Assembly (NCBI RefSeq): GCF_027474845.2
Contig: NZ_CP107031.2
Coordinates: 2,122,501-2,186,500, forward strand
DNA: 64,000 nucleotides
Reading direction: 5' to 3'
Source: Maribacter aestuarii
Lineage (GTDB): Bacteria; Bacteroidota; Bacteroidia; Flavobacteriales; Flavobacteriaceae
Shown here one piece after another: positions 29,513 to 38,858 of the stretch (its first letter is position 1; the number at the start of each line of letters is the position of its first letter). The translations under genes and the position numbers were made by a program. The notes beneath the pieces were generated by a model, which saw only the letters and a list, made by a program, of their open reading frames with translations, made no database searches and was not told the DNA's origin.

Positions 29513-30322
29513 TTAGCCTTTGTACTCCTTTACCATGGCGCTTAACTTATAAAGCAGCACCACTTCCAGAATTATGGCCGGGAGTAACAATATCAAACCC
29601 AGAGGAGCAAGAACGATAGTTAAAAGAAAGAAGGCCGCCAAAATTTCCATACCTCCGGCCACATAGGCCACCGACCCAAATTGCTTTTGGGACTTGATGA
29701 TGGCAATACCGAAGAGAACTCCCAATATTCCGGTAAGGATACTTTCTGCCACGAAAATGGCTTCTACGGCGATGGAGGGATAAAATAGTGAGATACCATC
29801 AAAAAGGTAAAAAAAGAATAGCGCGAAGAGCATCAAAATGGAAATGATTTTCATCAAATAATTTTTCAGCAGTCTTCCCGCTATTAAAAAACCATAAATG
29901 GTGAAGGCGTAAAAAATAAAGGACCCTATTTTTAAGGCCAGATGCCCTGTGGTACCAAAGACCAATTCATCCTCCGAAAATCGAAACCAATCTGCAATGC
30001 CTTCCGGGACACCAAAAAGAAAGTAGATAATACCGGCTATCCATGCGAACGTCAATAATTTATAAACCGAGGTTGCCTCTTTGGGAGAATCGAGGTTTAA
30101 TTTTTCAGATATTTCGGCATCCTTCTCATATAATTCTTCATAATCTTGATCAAGCGCTGACAAAATTGTTTTGATCGTATAGCTCCTTGGACTTACTTCT
30201 CCATTTTCAATGCGCTGTAGGGTGCGGACATTTATATTGCACAAGTCCACCAATTCTTCTTGCGTAAATCCTTTTTGCTTGCGGAGTTCCGTGATTTTAA
30301 TTCCTAATAATGGTTGTTTCAT
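29513..30322 (-). CDS. XRE-type HTH regulator with C-terminal membrane domain
   Basis: A 269-residue protein from the ATG at 30322; a longer frame reaches 30361, but the HTH begins directly after MKQPLLGIK, so the inner start is preferred. The N-terminal HTH (ITELRKQKGFTQEELVDLC..RTLQRIENGEVSPRSYTI) covers about residues 7-60. After a short linker (EELYEKDAEISEKL) come about five hydrophobic helices. Such membrane-anchored XRE proteins are frequent in flavobacteria; how the membrane part signals is unknown. Neighbour mfd is a separate unit. Confidence 0.88.
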   Translation of the reverse strand: MKQPLLGIKITELRKQKGFTQEELVDLCNINVRTLQRIENGEVSPRSYTIKTILSALDQDYEELYEKDAEISEKLNLDSPKEATSVYKLLTFAWIAGIIYFLFGVPEGIADWFRFSEDELVFGTTGHLALKIGSFIFYAFTIYGFLIAGRLLKNYLMKIISILMLFALFFFYLFDGISLFYPSIAVEAIFVAESILTGILGVLFGIAIIKSQKQFGSVAYVAGGMEILAAFFLLTIVLAPLGLILLLPAIILEVVLLYKLSAMVKEYKG

Positions 30323-30486
30323 GATGTTGCATTTAACATGTTTCCACAATGATACAATCAAGATAAAACCAAACCTACGAACTTTCTGAAATTTGACCCG
30401 ACATTATCACGGCATTTCCATGAAATACCGGTGCTGTGGCTGTTTTTGAAGTCTTTTTAGCAGCCGATCTTTCACTAATAATTCAG

Positions 30487-33400
30487 CTAACTGGTTTGAA
30501 CGGCAGTTGCCTTTTTAGTCTCAAAAGGCTTCAAAGCTTTTAGGGCTTTATCAACCGAAGTGATATGTTCAAAGGTCAATAAAAGTCGGAGTCCTTTACG
30601 GGTATTTTTTTCCTTCATTTTACAGTGCTGTGGATGGCTCTGTACAAATTGAAGTACTTTGGTAAACGTTGGACTTTGATAAAAATCCGATTGTTGGTCC
30701 GCGATGAAATATCCAATAAGCTTGCCTTTTTTCATCACTATTTTCTCAAGCCCAATGTTGCTCGCTATCCATTTGATACGGACGGAATTCAACAAATCCT
30801 CTGCATTTGTAGGAAGTTCACCAAAACGATCCACGAGTTGTGCTTCAAACTTCTGGAGTTCCTCTTCATTCTTAACCTGGTTCAAATCGGTATACAAAGT
30901 CAAGCGCTCGGTGATGTTGTTAATGTAATCGTCTGGGAATAGCAGCTCAAAATCAGAATCGATTTGAGTTTCCTTCACAAAAATTTTATCGGTCTTTCCT
31001 TCTACCTCCTCATACAAGTCTTTGAACTCGTTTTCCTTGAGCTCATCAATGGCTTCCGCTAGAATTTTTTGATAGGTTTCAAATCCAATTTCATTAATAA
31101 ACCCGCTCTGCTCACCTCCCAACAAATCCCCGGCACCACGAATCTCCAAATCTTTCATGGCAATGTTGAAACCACTTCCCAGCTCCGTAAATTGCTCTAG
31201 TGCCTCAATTCGTTTCCTGGCATCGGTCGTCATCACGTCATAGGGCGGGGTTATGAAATAGCAAAATGCCTTTTTATTTCCACGACCTACGCGGCCGCGC
31301 ATCTGGTGTAGGTCGCTGAGTCCAAAGTTGTTCGCATTGTTTATAAAAATGGTATTGGCATTTGTAACGTCCAAGCCGCTTTCTACGATGGTCGTAGAAA
31401 CGAGAACGTCAAACTCACCGTTTATAAAGCCTAGCATTAAATTTTCCAACCGTTTTCCCTCCATTTGGCCATGTCCAATACCTACTTTGGCATCAGGTAC
31501 CAAACGCTGGATCATGCCCGCTACTTCTTTAATATTTTCTATTCTATTATGGATAAAGAAAATCTGTCCACCACGTTCAATTTCATAGCTGATCGCGTCC
31601 CGTATGGTTTCTTCGTTAAATCTGATTACACTACTTTCTATGGGATATCGGTTGGGTGGTGCGGTGTTGATAACGGAGAGGTCCCTAGCCGCCATAAGAC
31701 TAAACTGTAACGTTCTAGGAATTGGGGTTGCCGTTAAGGTTAGTACATCTACGTTTTCTTTAATCGATTTCAATTTATCTTTTACGGCCACGCCAAATTT
31801 CTGTTCCTCGTCAACAATTAGAAGCCCCAAATCCTTAAACTTCACATTTTTGTTCACCAATTGATGCGTACCGATGATAATATCCACTTTTCCGGCTTCC
31901 AGTTTTTCCAAGGTCTCCCTACGTTCCTTTGCTGTACGGAACCGGTTTAGGTAATCTACGGAAACGGGCATATCCTTTAATCGCTCGGTAAATGTGCGGT
32001 GATGTTGGAATGCCAGAATCGTCGTGGGCACCAATACGGCAACCTGTTTGCCATTATCCACGGCTTTAAAAGCGGCACGGATGGCAACTTCGGTCTTGCC
32101 GAAGCCTACATCACCACAAATTAAACGGTCCATGGGGCGTTCGCTTTCCATGTCTTTTTTAATATCGTCCGTTGCGCTACTCTGATCTGGTGTATCCTCA
32201 TAGATGAAGGAGGCTTCCAGTTCGTTCTGCAGATAGCTGTCCGGGTCATATTGAAAGCCTTTTTCCAACCGTCTTTTGGCATACACTTTTATAAGGTCAA
32301 ATGCTATTTTCTTTACCCTGGATTTGGTCTTGTCCTTCGCCTTTTTCCAAGCCCCTGAACCTAATTTATAGATTTTGGGTGCTGCACCGTCCTTTCCATT
32401 AAATTTGGATATTTTGTGTAGGGAATGAATGCTCACATAGAGAATATCACGTTCCCCGTACATCAACTTAATAGCTTCTTGTTTCCTGCCCTCTACATCT
32501 ATTTTTTGAAGTCCACCAAATTTTCCGATACCATGGTCTATATGGGTGACGTAGTCCCCAATTTCCAGTTTGTTCAAATCTTTTAGGGTAATAGCCTGCT
32601 TTTTGGCATACCCATTCTTTAGATGGAACTTATGGTAGCGTTCAAATATTTGATGATCCGTATAACAGACCAGTTTAAGGTCATCATCTATAAATCCTTG
32701 GTGCAAGGGAAAAACAATGGTCTTATAATGCACTTGTTGCCCGACTTCCTCAAAAATATCATGGAAGCGTTTTGCCTGTTGTTCCGATGCGCAGAAAATA
32801 TAATTGGAATATCCTTTAGAGTGATTCTCGTTGAGGTTTTCTATCAATAAATCGAACTTCTTATTGAAAGAAGGTTGCGGTTTTGTATTGAATTTAATTA
32901 CGGTACCTCCATTTTGGGTAGCGTTGAGAGAAATCAATCTAAAATGTTCTACTTGTTCTTTGAACTGGTCTGAATTTAAGAATAATTCCTCTGGTTCGGC
33001 ATGCTTTATTTCTTTGGATAATTTTTGAAAAGCTTCTTTGGCCTTTACAAAAAAGTCGTCCAAACGGTCAAAAAGAAAATCGGTGTTTTTGGAAAAAATT
33101 ACCGTTTCAGATGCTATATATTTGAGGAAACCCTCCCGTTTTTCCCGTAGCATTTTATTGGCTACGTTAGGAATAATACTGATTTTTTTCACCTTTTCCG
33201 TAGAAAGCTGCGTCTCTACATCAAAGGTTCGCATACTATCTACTTCGTCCCCAAAAAATTCAATCCGATAAGGTTCATCGTGTGAAAAAGAAAATACATC
33301 TACAATTCCGCCGCGTACCGAAAACTCACCTGGTTCCGTTACAAAATCCACGCGTTTGAACTTGTATTCAAAAAGCACCTCGTTTAGAAAGTCCAGAGAA

Positions 33401-33864
33401 AGTGTATCGTTGAGCTTTATCTTAAGGGTGTTTTTATCCAGTTCCTTACGGGTAACCACCTTCTCAAAAAGCGCATCCGGATAGGTGACAATAACGGCGG
33501 GTTTCTTTCGGGAATTGATTCTGTTCAGTACTTCGGCACGGAGCAAGACATTCGCATTGTCCGTCTCCTCTATCTGATAGGGCCTGCGGTAACTGCCCGG
33601 ATAGAAAAGCACGTCTTTTTCACCTACAAGTCTTTCTATATCATTCAGATAATAGGCGGCCTCTTCCTTATCGTTAAAAATCAATAAAAATGGAGCGTCT
33701 GCTTCCTTGAAGACATGTGAAAGCACAAAGGAAAGAGACGAACCTGTAAGACCCTTTATATAAACTTTGGAATCATCCGAACCTTCGGATTGGGCAATAG
33801 CATTTACTAGTTTTCCGGTGTTGGAAGACTGTGCGAATAGTTGTTGAATGGAGGAATGCGTCAA
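30487..33864 (-). CDS. mfd: Transcription-repair coupling factor
   Basis: A 1125-residue Mfd. It has an N-terminal UvrB-homology region (RLVGEKDVLFYPGSYRRPY) and an RNA-polymerase-interaction (CarD-like) domain, YVTHIDHGIGKFGGLQKI, at about 440-500. The RecG-like motor contains Walker A GDVGFGKTE (about 580), DEEQ box (LLIVDEEQKFGV) and TATPIPRTLQFS; a C-terminal TRCF domain follows. It releases stalled RNA polymerase and recruits UvrA. The start codon is TTG: the frame has a TAG two codons earlier and no nearby ATG, so TTG at 33862-33864 is the likely initiator. A good -7 element lies 20 bases upstream. Confidence 0.98.
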   Translation of the reverse strand: MTHSSIQQLFAQSSNTGKLVNAIAQSEGSDDSKVYIKGLTGSSLSFVLSHVFKEADAPFLLIFNDKEEAAYYLNDIERLVGEKDVLFYPGSYRRPYQIEETDNANVLLRAEVLNRINSRKKPAVIVTYPDALFEKVVTRKELDKNTLKIKLNDTLSLDFLNEVLFEYKFKRVDFVTEPGEFSVRGGIVDVFSFSHDEPYRIEFFGDEVDSMRTFDVETQLSTEKVKKISIIPNVANKMLREKREGFLKYIASETVIFSKNTDFLFDRLDDFFVKAKEAFQKLSKEIKHAEPEELFLNSDQFKEQVEHFRLISLNATQNGGTVIKFNTKPQPSFNKKFDLLIENLNENHSKGYSNYIFCASEQQAKRFHDIFEEVGQQVHYKTIVFPLHQGFIDDDLKLVCYTDHQIFERYHKFHLKNGYAKKQAITLKDLNKLEIGDYVTHIDHGIGKFGGLQKIDVEGRKQEAIKLMYGERDILYVSIHSLHKISKFNGKDGAAPKIYKLGSGAWKKAKDKTKSRVKKIAFDLIKVYAKRRLEKGFQYDPDSYLQNELEASFIYEDTPDQSSATDDIKKDMESERPMDRLICGDVGFGKTEVAIRAAFKAVDNGKQVAVLVPTTILAFQHHRTFTERLKDMPVSVDYLNRFRTAKERRETLEKLEAGKVDIIIGTHQLVNKNVKFKDLGLLIVDEEQKFGVAVKDKLKSIKENVDVLTLTATPIPRTLQFSLMAARDLSVINTAPPNRYPIESSVIRFNEETIRDAISYEIERGGQIFFIHNRIENIKEVAGMIQRLVPDAKVGIGHGQMEGKRLENLMLGFINGEFDVLVSTTIVESGLDVTNANTIFINNANNFGLSDLHQMRGRVGRGNKKAFCYFITPPYDVMTTDARKRIEALEQFTELGSGFNIAMKDLEIRGAGDLLGGEQSGFINEIGFETYQKILAEAIDELKENEFKDLYEEVEGKTDKIFVKETQIDSDFELLFPDDYINNITERLTLYTDLNQVKNEEELQKFEAQLVDRFGELPTNAEDLLNSVRIKWIASNIGLEKIVMKKGKLIGYFIADQQSDFYQSPTFTKVLQFVQSHPQHCKMKEKNTRKGLRLLLTFEHITSVDKALKALKPFETKKATAVQTS

Positions 33865-33883
33865 CCGCTAAAAATTTGAAATG

Positions 33884-33891
33884 CAAAGATA
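33884..33891 (-). promoter_or_regulatory. Candidate -7 element for mfd
   Basis: CAAAGATA reads TATCTTTG on the minus strand, a full match to TAnnTTTG, 20 bases upstream of the TTG start. It supports that start and a short leader. The nearest CAAA for a -33 element (33918-33921) is too far (26-base spacing). Confidence 0.5.
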
Positions 33892-33987
33892 CATAACCAT
33901 GCGAAACGTATTGCGTTCAAAGTTGTCTAATTTGCATCAATGATAACCCCATTAACGCCCCATCTTTAATTTTTATATCTTAAAGTG

Positions 33988-35337
33988 ATGAAAGAAAATC
34001 AATTTGATGTTTTCGTGATTGGCAGCGGTATCGCAGGTCAGACGGTGGCCAAGGCATGTGCCGAAGCAGGTAAAAAAGTGGCCATTGCCGACAAACGTGA
34101 ATACGGGGGTACCTGTGCCAATAGAGGCTGCGACCCTAAAAAAGTACTCTTAGGGACTACGGAAGTTCTTGAAGCTGCTCGTCAATTACAAGGGAAGGGT
34201 ATTACAAAACTCCCCAAAATAAACTGGAAAAAACTTCAGAAGTTTAAAAAAGAATTTACCGCTGCCGTTCCAAAAAGCACAGAAAAGGATTTAAAGGGTC
34301 TGGGCATTCAACTGTACCATCAATCCCCAAAATTCCTGAACGAGGATACCTTAAAGGTAGAAGGGAAAAAAGTGACCGCAAAAACAATTGTTATTGCCAC
34401 GGGTTATGAACCACGCAAATTGTCCTTTAAGGGGCATGAGCATTTATTAACCAGTGACGATTTTTTAAGGTTAAAAAAAATGCCCAAACATATTACGTTT
34501 ATTGGCGCCGGTTATGTGGGTTTGGAATTTGCTCATATGGCGGTCAGGGCAGGAGCCAAGGTTACGGTCTTGGAAACAGGCGAACGTCCCTTGAGCGCTT
34601 TTGATGCCGAGTTGGTAAAGGAGCTCACCAAATACTCAAAAAAACTGGGTATAGAATTCATTTTTGGCGCCAAGACCGCAGCGGTCAAAAAATTACGGAA
34701 GAATTTTAAACTGAAATACGATATAAACGGGACTACCAAATCTTTGAAGTCCAGAGCTGTATTTAATACGGCCGGTCGGGTTCCAGCACTATCCGAACTT
34801 GTGTTGGAAAAAGGAAACGTCACTTTTAGCGAGAGTGGCATAGAGACCAATGCTTTCTTGCAGAGTAAAAGTAATCCTAAGGTATATACATGTGGCGACG
34901 TCTCTGCCAATGGATTACCACTTACCCCACTTTCCGGACGTGAGGGTTATGTAGTAGCTACTAACATTTTGAACGGAAATTCTAAAAAAATAAACGTCCC
35001 GGTTATCCCGTCGGTGATATTTACATTGCCCAATTTGGCTTCTGTTGGATATTCCGAGGAGGAAGCGAGAAGCAGGTATAAAAGTATTCTGGTCAAACAA
35101 GCTTCGGTTCCCAATTGGTTTAACGCCAAAAGAATCAACGCACCAGTATACAGCTATAAAATTATTTTGAACGAACGGACTCAAGAAATTGTTGGAGCTC
35201 ATATCTTAGGCCCTGATGCTGGGGAGACTATCAATATTCTGACCATGGCCATCAATGCCAAAATGACCGCCGATGATTTGCAGAGTACGATTTTCACGTA
35301 TCCATCATGGGTCAATGACATTAAAAGTATGGTCTAG
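33988..35337 (+). CDS. FAD/NAD(P)-dependent disulfide oxidoreductase-like protein
   Basis: A 449-residue class I pyridine nucleotide-disulfide oxidoreductase fold; the ATG at 33988 is preferred over the GTG just before it. FAD-binding VIGSGIAGQTVAKA, the redox pair GGTCANRGCDPKK (C..C four residues apart), NAD-binding FIGAGYVGLEFAHM and FAD-contact TCGDVS are all present. The C-terminal active-site region reads STIFTYPSWVND, so the His-Pro-Thr catalytic His of lipoamide dehydrogenase and glutathione reductase is replaced by Tyr. True substrate is unknown; it need not be a disulfide. The last four bases overlap the convergent TspO-like stop. Confidence 0.9.
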   Translation: MKENQFDVFVIGSGIAGQTVAKACAEAGKKVAIADKREYGGTCANRGCDPKKVLLGTTEVLEAARQLQGKGITKLPKINWKKLQKFKKEFTAAVPKSTEKDLKGLGIQLYHQSPKFLNEDTLKVEGKKVTAKTIVIATGYEPRKLSFKGHEHLLTSDDFLRLKKMPKHITFIGAGYVGLEFAHMAVRAGAKVTVLETGERPLSAFDAELVKELTKYSKKLGIEFIFGAKTAAVKKLRKNFKLKYDINGTTKSLKSRAVFNTAGRVPALSELVLEKGNVTFSESGIETNAFLQSKSNPKVYTCGDVSANGLPLTPLSGREGYVVATNILNGNSKKINVPVIPSVIFTLPNLASVGYSEEEARSRYKSILVKQASVPNWFNAKRINAPVYSYKIILNERTQEIVGAHILGPDAGETINILTMAINAKMTADDLQSTIFTYPSWVNDIKSMV

Positions 35338-36131
35338 TCGCTCGCCAATCTTTCTTTTAATTTTTCGAAAGGGTTGGTATGCCTATTCTTATAGCCATGT
35401 ACTAGGATAGCGCCCAAGAGCAAAATACTGCCGATTAAAGCGCTGTAGGCAATGTTTTCCAAAGTTTCTTTGTGGCGTATATAGATAGCAAATAGGGCCC
35501 AAACTCCTACGAATGCAAACTCCCGCATATTACGCATCCAAACCATTAAGAGGTTTAGTAGGGTTGCTATTCCAATCATTATTATGGTCCAACTAATCTC
35601 GGATAACGGGTTTCCGCTCCACCCGAGTTTGCTTAAATAAGCAGCAATATTGGCAATGGTCGCTACCGCAATCCAACCGCTATAAATGCAGATGGGCCAC
35701 CAAACAAAAGCGATTGTAGTTATTGGGGCATCCCATCGTTCCATGTTCATGTTCAAAATTATTTTTATCAAGGAGAACAAGATTCCAAGCATGATTATTA
35801 CCGATAGTCCCGTAAAGTCGTATACAAAAGCAAACACCCAGGCTGCATTCAAAAGGTTGGACGCTAGGAACCAATAACCGGTTTCTTGAATAAATTCACT
35901 TTGTTTGTCGCTAAAAAAAGCCCGACGCACTTGAAATATTCCGTACGCCAATAAGCTAATGAATATTATTCCCCAAATGGCAAAAGCGTATGAGGCAGGA
36001 GTAAATAGATTATCGTATTTGGCACTAATTTCCCCAATAGTAGTATTATTCAGCCTAAGTGCCTGTGAAATATAATTAACGGCAATTACTAAAACCACTG
36101 AAAATAAGTTGAGAACCGCAAGCTTTTTCAT
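35334..36131 (-). CDS. TspO/MBR-like tryptophan-rich membrane protein, long form
   Basis: A 265-residue integral membrane protein with about eight hydrophobic helices. TspO-like features are FTPASYAFAIWGIIFISL, ASNLLNAAWVFAF and a Trp-rich WWPICIYSGWIAVATIAN. Typical TspO proteins have about 160 residues and five helices; this one is longer, with three extra C-terminal helices. Family members bind tetrapyrroles or sterols and modulate stress and porphyrin levels. It is monocistronic, convergent with the oxidoreductase gene. Confidence 0.8.
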   Translation of the reverse strand: MKKLAVLNLFSVVLVIAVNYISQALRLNNTTIGEISAKYDNLFTPASYAFAIWGIIFISLLAYGIFQVRRAFFSDKQSEFIQETGYWFLASNLLNAAWVFAFVYDFTGLSVIIMLGILFSLIKIILNMNMERWDAPITTIAFVWWPICIYSGWIAVATIANIAAYLSKLGWSGNPLSEISWTIIMIGIATLLNLLMVWMRNMREFAFVGVWALFAIYIRHKETLENIAYSALIGSILLLGAILVHGYKNRHTNPFEKLKERLASD

Positions 36132-36204
36132 AGGACATTATTTTCGCTAAAATATAGCCTTTAAGTGTATTGATTTGTCTCAAACCAGCACAATACGGAC
36201 TTTT

Positions 36205-36873
36205 CTAAAATCTTCTGCGTCGCTTTGTCTCCTTTAATGGTACTTGAAGCACCGTATCTCCAAGTAGCGCATAGGCCTCGCATCCAGGTGTAGGTTTCAT
36301 AGTGTAATTACCTGTAAATTCCCCAAAAGCCGGCAAAATCATTTGATTTTTAGTTCTAAAAAAACACCGTAAACGAACCGACTGCCTCCCAATCCCATGC
36401 AACCGTATGGCGGGATGCACATGACCTGAAAAATTAAAGAGACCTTCCCTTTCTTCCGGGTGGTGTGTAAGCAGAAAATCTTCCCATATAATCTCCTTGG
36501 ACACCTGAACCCCTATATCTTCATAGCGTAGAGGAGAAATAATATCATGATTTCCACTTACTAAAATAATTTTTGCAGTAAGTGTTGCAATCCATTTCTC
36601 AAAGAATTGCCACTCCTTGTTAACGGAAGAGTGGAATAAATCACCCAAAAAAATGATGACCGTCGGCTTGAAATGTTGGATAACCCCCGTCATGACCATA
36701 AAATTCTGACCAACCGCTTTTTGAGGAACGGCCGCTCCAAATTTCCGGAAATGGGATATTTTTCCTAGATGCACATCACTTATGATGAGGGTGGACCTTT
36801 CTTGCCAAAAGAGTACACCCGAGGGGTGCATGACGAAATTTTGATTTTGGAGAAGAATAGAAGCTGTGTTCAC
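36205..36873 (-). CDS. pdeM: Ligase-associated DNA damage response endonuclease PdeM
   Basis: A 222-residue calcineurin-like metallophosphoesterase. Motifs: LIISDVHLGK, IIFLGDLFHS, ILVSGNHDI and FSGHVHPAI, which bind two metals. Length and the short N-terminal beta-hairpin before the metal site match PdeM. The start is GTG at 36871-36873; the N-terminal ILLQNQNFVMHPSGVLFW aligns with the family, favouring it over the inner Met. PdeM is encoded with a ligase-helicase-nuclease set in many Bacteroidota and Proteobacteria. Here it is cut off from that set by two plus-strand sugar genes. Confidence 0.93.
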   Translation of the reverse strand: MNTASILLQNQNFVMHPSGVLFWQERSTLIISDVHLGKISHFRKFGAAVPQKAVGQNFMVMTGVIQHFKPTVIIFLGDLFHSSVNKEWQFFEKWIATLTAKIILVSGNHDIISPLRYEDIGVQVSKEIIWEDFLLTHHPEEREGLFNFSGHVHPAIRLHGIGRQSVRLRCFFRTKNQMILPAFGEFTGNYTMKPTPGCEAYALLGDTVLQVPLKETKRRRRF

Positions 36874-36878
36874 AATGA

Positions 36879-36886
36879 CAAAGGTA
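36879..36886 (-). promoter_or_regulatory. Candidate -7 element for pdeM
   Basis: CAAAGGTA reads TACCTTTG on the minus strand (TAnnTTTG). It is only five bases upstream of the GTG start, so the transcript would be nearly leaderless. This implies pdeM is transcribed on its own here. Confidence 0.4.
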
Positions 36887-36897
36887 AGAATTGAGGC

Positions 36898-36927
36898 TTG
36901 TTTTATTTTCCGGTAATGCCTACTTTG
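36898..36927 (+). promoter_or_regulatory. Candidate promoter for the ribokinase-porter pair
   Basis: TTG at 36898-36900 and TACTTTG at 36921-36927 are 20 bases apart, close to the Bacteroidota -33/-7 pair, with the -7 one base short of TAnnTTTG. The ATG is at 36952. It is back-to-back with the pdeM element. Confidence 0.5.
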
Positions 36928-36951
36928 TAACAGGAATACAACTCATAAAAA

Positions 36952-37857
36952 ATGGCCCAAATAATCGTTATTGGAAGTTCCAATACGGATATGGTAGTTA
37001 AAACCCCACGTTTCCCGGAACCGGGAGAAACTATTATTGGCGGGGATTTCTTTATGTTCCCTGGTGGAAAGGGTGCAAACCAAGCCGTTGCGGCCACTAG
37101 GGCTGGCGGAGAAGTTTTTTTTATCTGTTCAGTAGGAGATGATGTGTTTGGTAAAAATGCGCTTTCAGGATACGAAGAAGAAGGGATTGATATTTCCAAG
37201 GCCAAAATAGTGAAGGGTGCAGCCTCCGGTGTAGCTTTAATAACAGTGAATGAGCTGGGTGAAAATGAAATTGTGGTAGCCTCAGGAACCAATGCTTTGC
37301 TTTCTCCAATATATGTATCTGAGGTTATGGAGGAAATGGATAATGATGCCTTAATATTGACCCAGTTGGAAATACCTTTGGAAACCATTTCCTTTTTAGC
37401 CCGCTATAGTAAACTGACCGATCAGCCGCTTATCATCAACCCCGCTCCTGCCCAGGTTTTGGAAGATGAAGTTTTAGATGGTCTTTATTTGATTACGCCC
37501 AATGAGACGGAAGCAAAAATTTTGACGGGAATAACCATTGATGATGACGCATCCATGGAAGCTGCTGGTAAGGCCTTATTGTCCAAAGGAGTAAGGAACG
37601 TTATTATTACTTTAGGAAAGCGGGGTGCTTTTTTTATGAACGAAGATATGCAGCTGGTAGTACCAACGGAAAAAGTGACCGCCATGGATACGACCGCGGC
37701 AGGCGATGTATTCAATGGGGTATTGGCAGTCTGTTTGTCCGAAGGTTTGTCTTGGAAGGAAAGTATCTCTTATGCCAATAAGGCGGCGGCACTTTCCGTG
37801 ACCAAGATGGGCGCACAAGGTTCTGCGCCTTACAAAGAAGAAATCAACCAACACTAA
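36952..37857 (+). CDS. rbsK: Ribokinase
   Basis: A 301-residue PfkB-family sugar kinase of ribokinase length. It begins IIVIGSSNTDMVVKTPRFP, with the PfkB signature GGKGANQAVAATRAGG (about 40-55) and the anion-hole/catalytic motif DTTAAGDVFNGVL near 245-257, where Asp is the base. The family converts ribose plus ATP to ribose 5-phosphate. The GRP-type porter gene follows after 5 bases, so the two form a sugar uptake and phosphorylation unit. Other PfkB substrates (for example deoxyribose or nucleosides) cannot be excluded. Confidence 0.95.
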   Translation: MAQIIVIGSSNTDMVVKTPRFPEPGETIIGGDFFMFPGGKGANQAVAATRAGGEVFFICSVGDDVFGKNALSGYEEEGIDISKAKIVKGAASGVALITVNELGENEIVVASGTNALLSPIYVSEVMEEMDNDALILTQLEIPLETISFLARYSKLTDQPLIINPAPAQVLEDEVLDGLYLITPNETEAKILTGITIDDDASMEAAGKALLSKGVRNVIITLGKRGAFFMNEDMQLVVPTEKVTAMDTTAAGDVFNGVLAVCLSEGLSWKESISYANKAAALSVTKMGAQGSAPYKEEINQH

Positions 37858-37862
37858 ATACT

Positions 37863-38858
37863 ATGTTCATTATTGAAACGTACGGACTGGCAGTTGCCTT
37901 CTGTTTTATAACGATGATGGCCTGGGGATCTTGGGCAAATACTCAAAAACTAGCGGCCAAAGACTGGCGTTTTGAACTATTCTATTGGGACTACGTATTC
38001 GGTATCGTCCTGTTTGCACTATTATTTGCGCTATCAGCTGGAAGCATCGGTTCAGAGGGGCGACCGTTTTGGACAGATTTAATGCAGGCGGACTCCAGTA
38101 ACTTGTGGTCGGCCTTTCTAGGTGGTATTCTCTTTAATTTAGCGAACATTCTCTTGGTAGCTGCGATTACCCTGGCCGGTATGTCCGTGGCATTTCCGGT
38201 AGGTATCGGTCTTGCTCTAGTAGTTGGGGTTATCGTGAATTATTTGGATGCTCCTGTGGGGGATTCTAAGCTTTTGTTCGCCGGGGTTGGCATGGTTGTT
38301 TTGGCTATATTGTTAAATGCAAATGCATACCGGAAGCTGACCAAAGTACAGCAGAAGGTGCCTACGAAGGGATTAATATTGGCCGTAGTAGCGGGACTTC
38401 TCATGGGATTGTTTTATAAGTACGTAGCCAATTCTATGTTTTCAGATTTTACCGTTCCCGTGGACGGAAAGCTTAGTCCGTACACAGCAGTGTTCATTTT
38501 TGCCTTGGGAATTCTTGGAAGTAACCTCGTTTTCAATACAATTCTCATGCGAAAACCTTTTGAGGGCGCGCCTGTTTCCTATCGAAATTATTTTCAAGGC
38601 AGCAGGAAAATTCATGTGATGGGTATTTTGGGAGGAGTCATCTGGTGTATTGGAATGTCTTTTAGCATTTTGGCATCTGATAAGGCCGGCCCGGCGATTT
38701 CTTATGGTCTTGGACAAGGAGCAACCGTGGTCGCAGCCCTCTGGGGGATTTTTGTATGGAAAGAATTCAAAGGAGCTCCTAAAGGGGTAGGAGGGATGTT
38801 AAATGCGATGTTATTAATTTACATAGCAGGCCTTATGCTGATCATCGCAGCCCGGTGA
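37863..38858 (+). CDS. GRP family (glucose/ribose porter) sugar transporter
   Basis: A 331-residue DMT-superfamily membrane protein with about ten hydrophobic helices. It starts with MAWGSWANTQKLAAKDWRFELFYWDYVFG and shows the GILFNLANILLVAAI and AGMSVAFPVGIGLALVVG repeats of GRP/RhaT-like porters. The GRP family (RbsU, GlcU) moves glucose or ribose. Paired with ribokinase it most likely imports ribose. Its stop at 38856-38858 directly abuts the helicase gene end on the other strand (no gap). Confidence 0.9.
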   Translation: MFIIETYGLAVAFCFITMMAWGSWANTQKLAAKDWRFELFYWDYVFGIVLFALLFALSAGSIGSEGRPFWTDLMQADSSNLWSAFLGGILFNLANILLVAAITLAGMSVAFPVGIGLALVVGVIVNYLDAPVGDSKLLFAGVGMVVLAILLNANAYRKLTKVQQKVPTKGLILAVVAGLLMGLFYKYVANSMFSDFTVPVDGKLSPYTAVFIFALGILGSNLVFNTILMRKPFEGAPVSYRNYFQGSRKIHVMGILGGVIWCIGMSFSILASDKAGPAISYGLGQGATVVAALWGIFVWKEFKGAPKGVGGMLNAMLLIYIAGLMLIIAAR

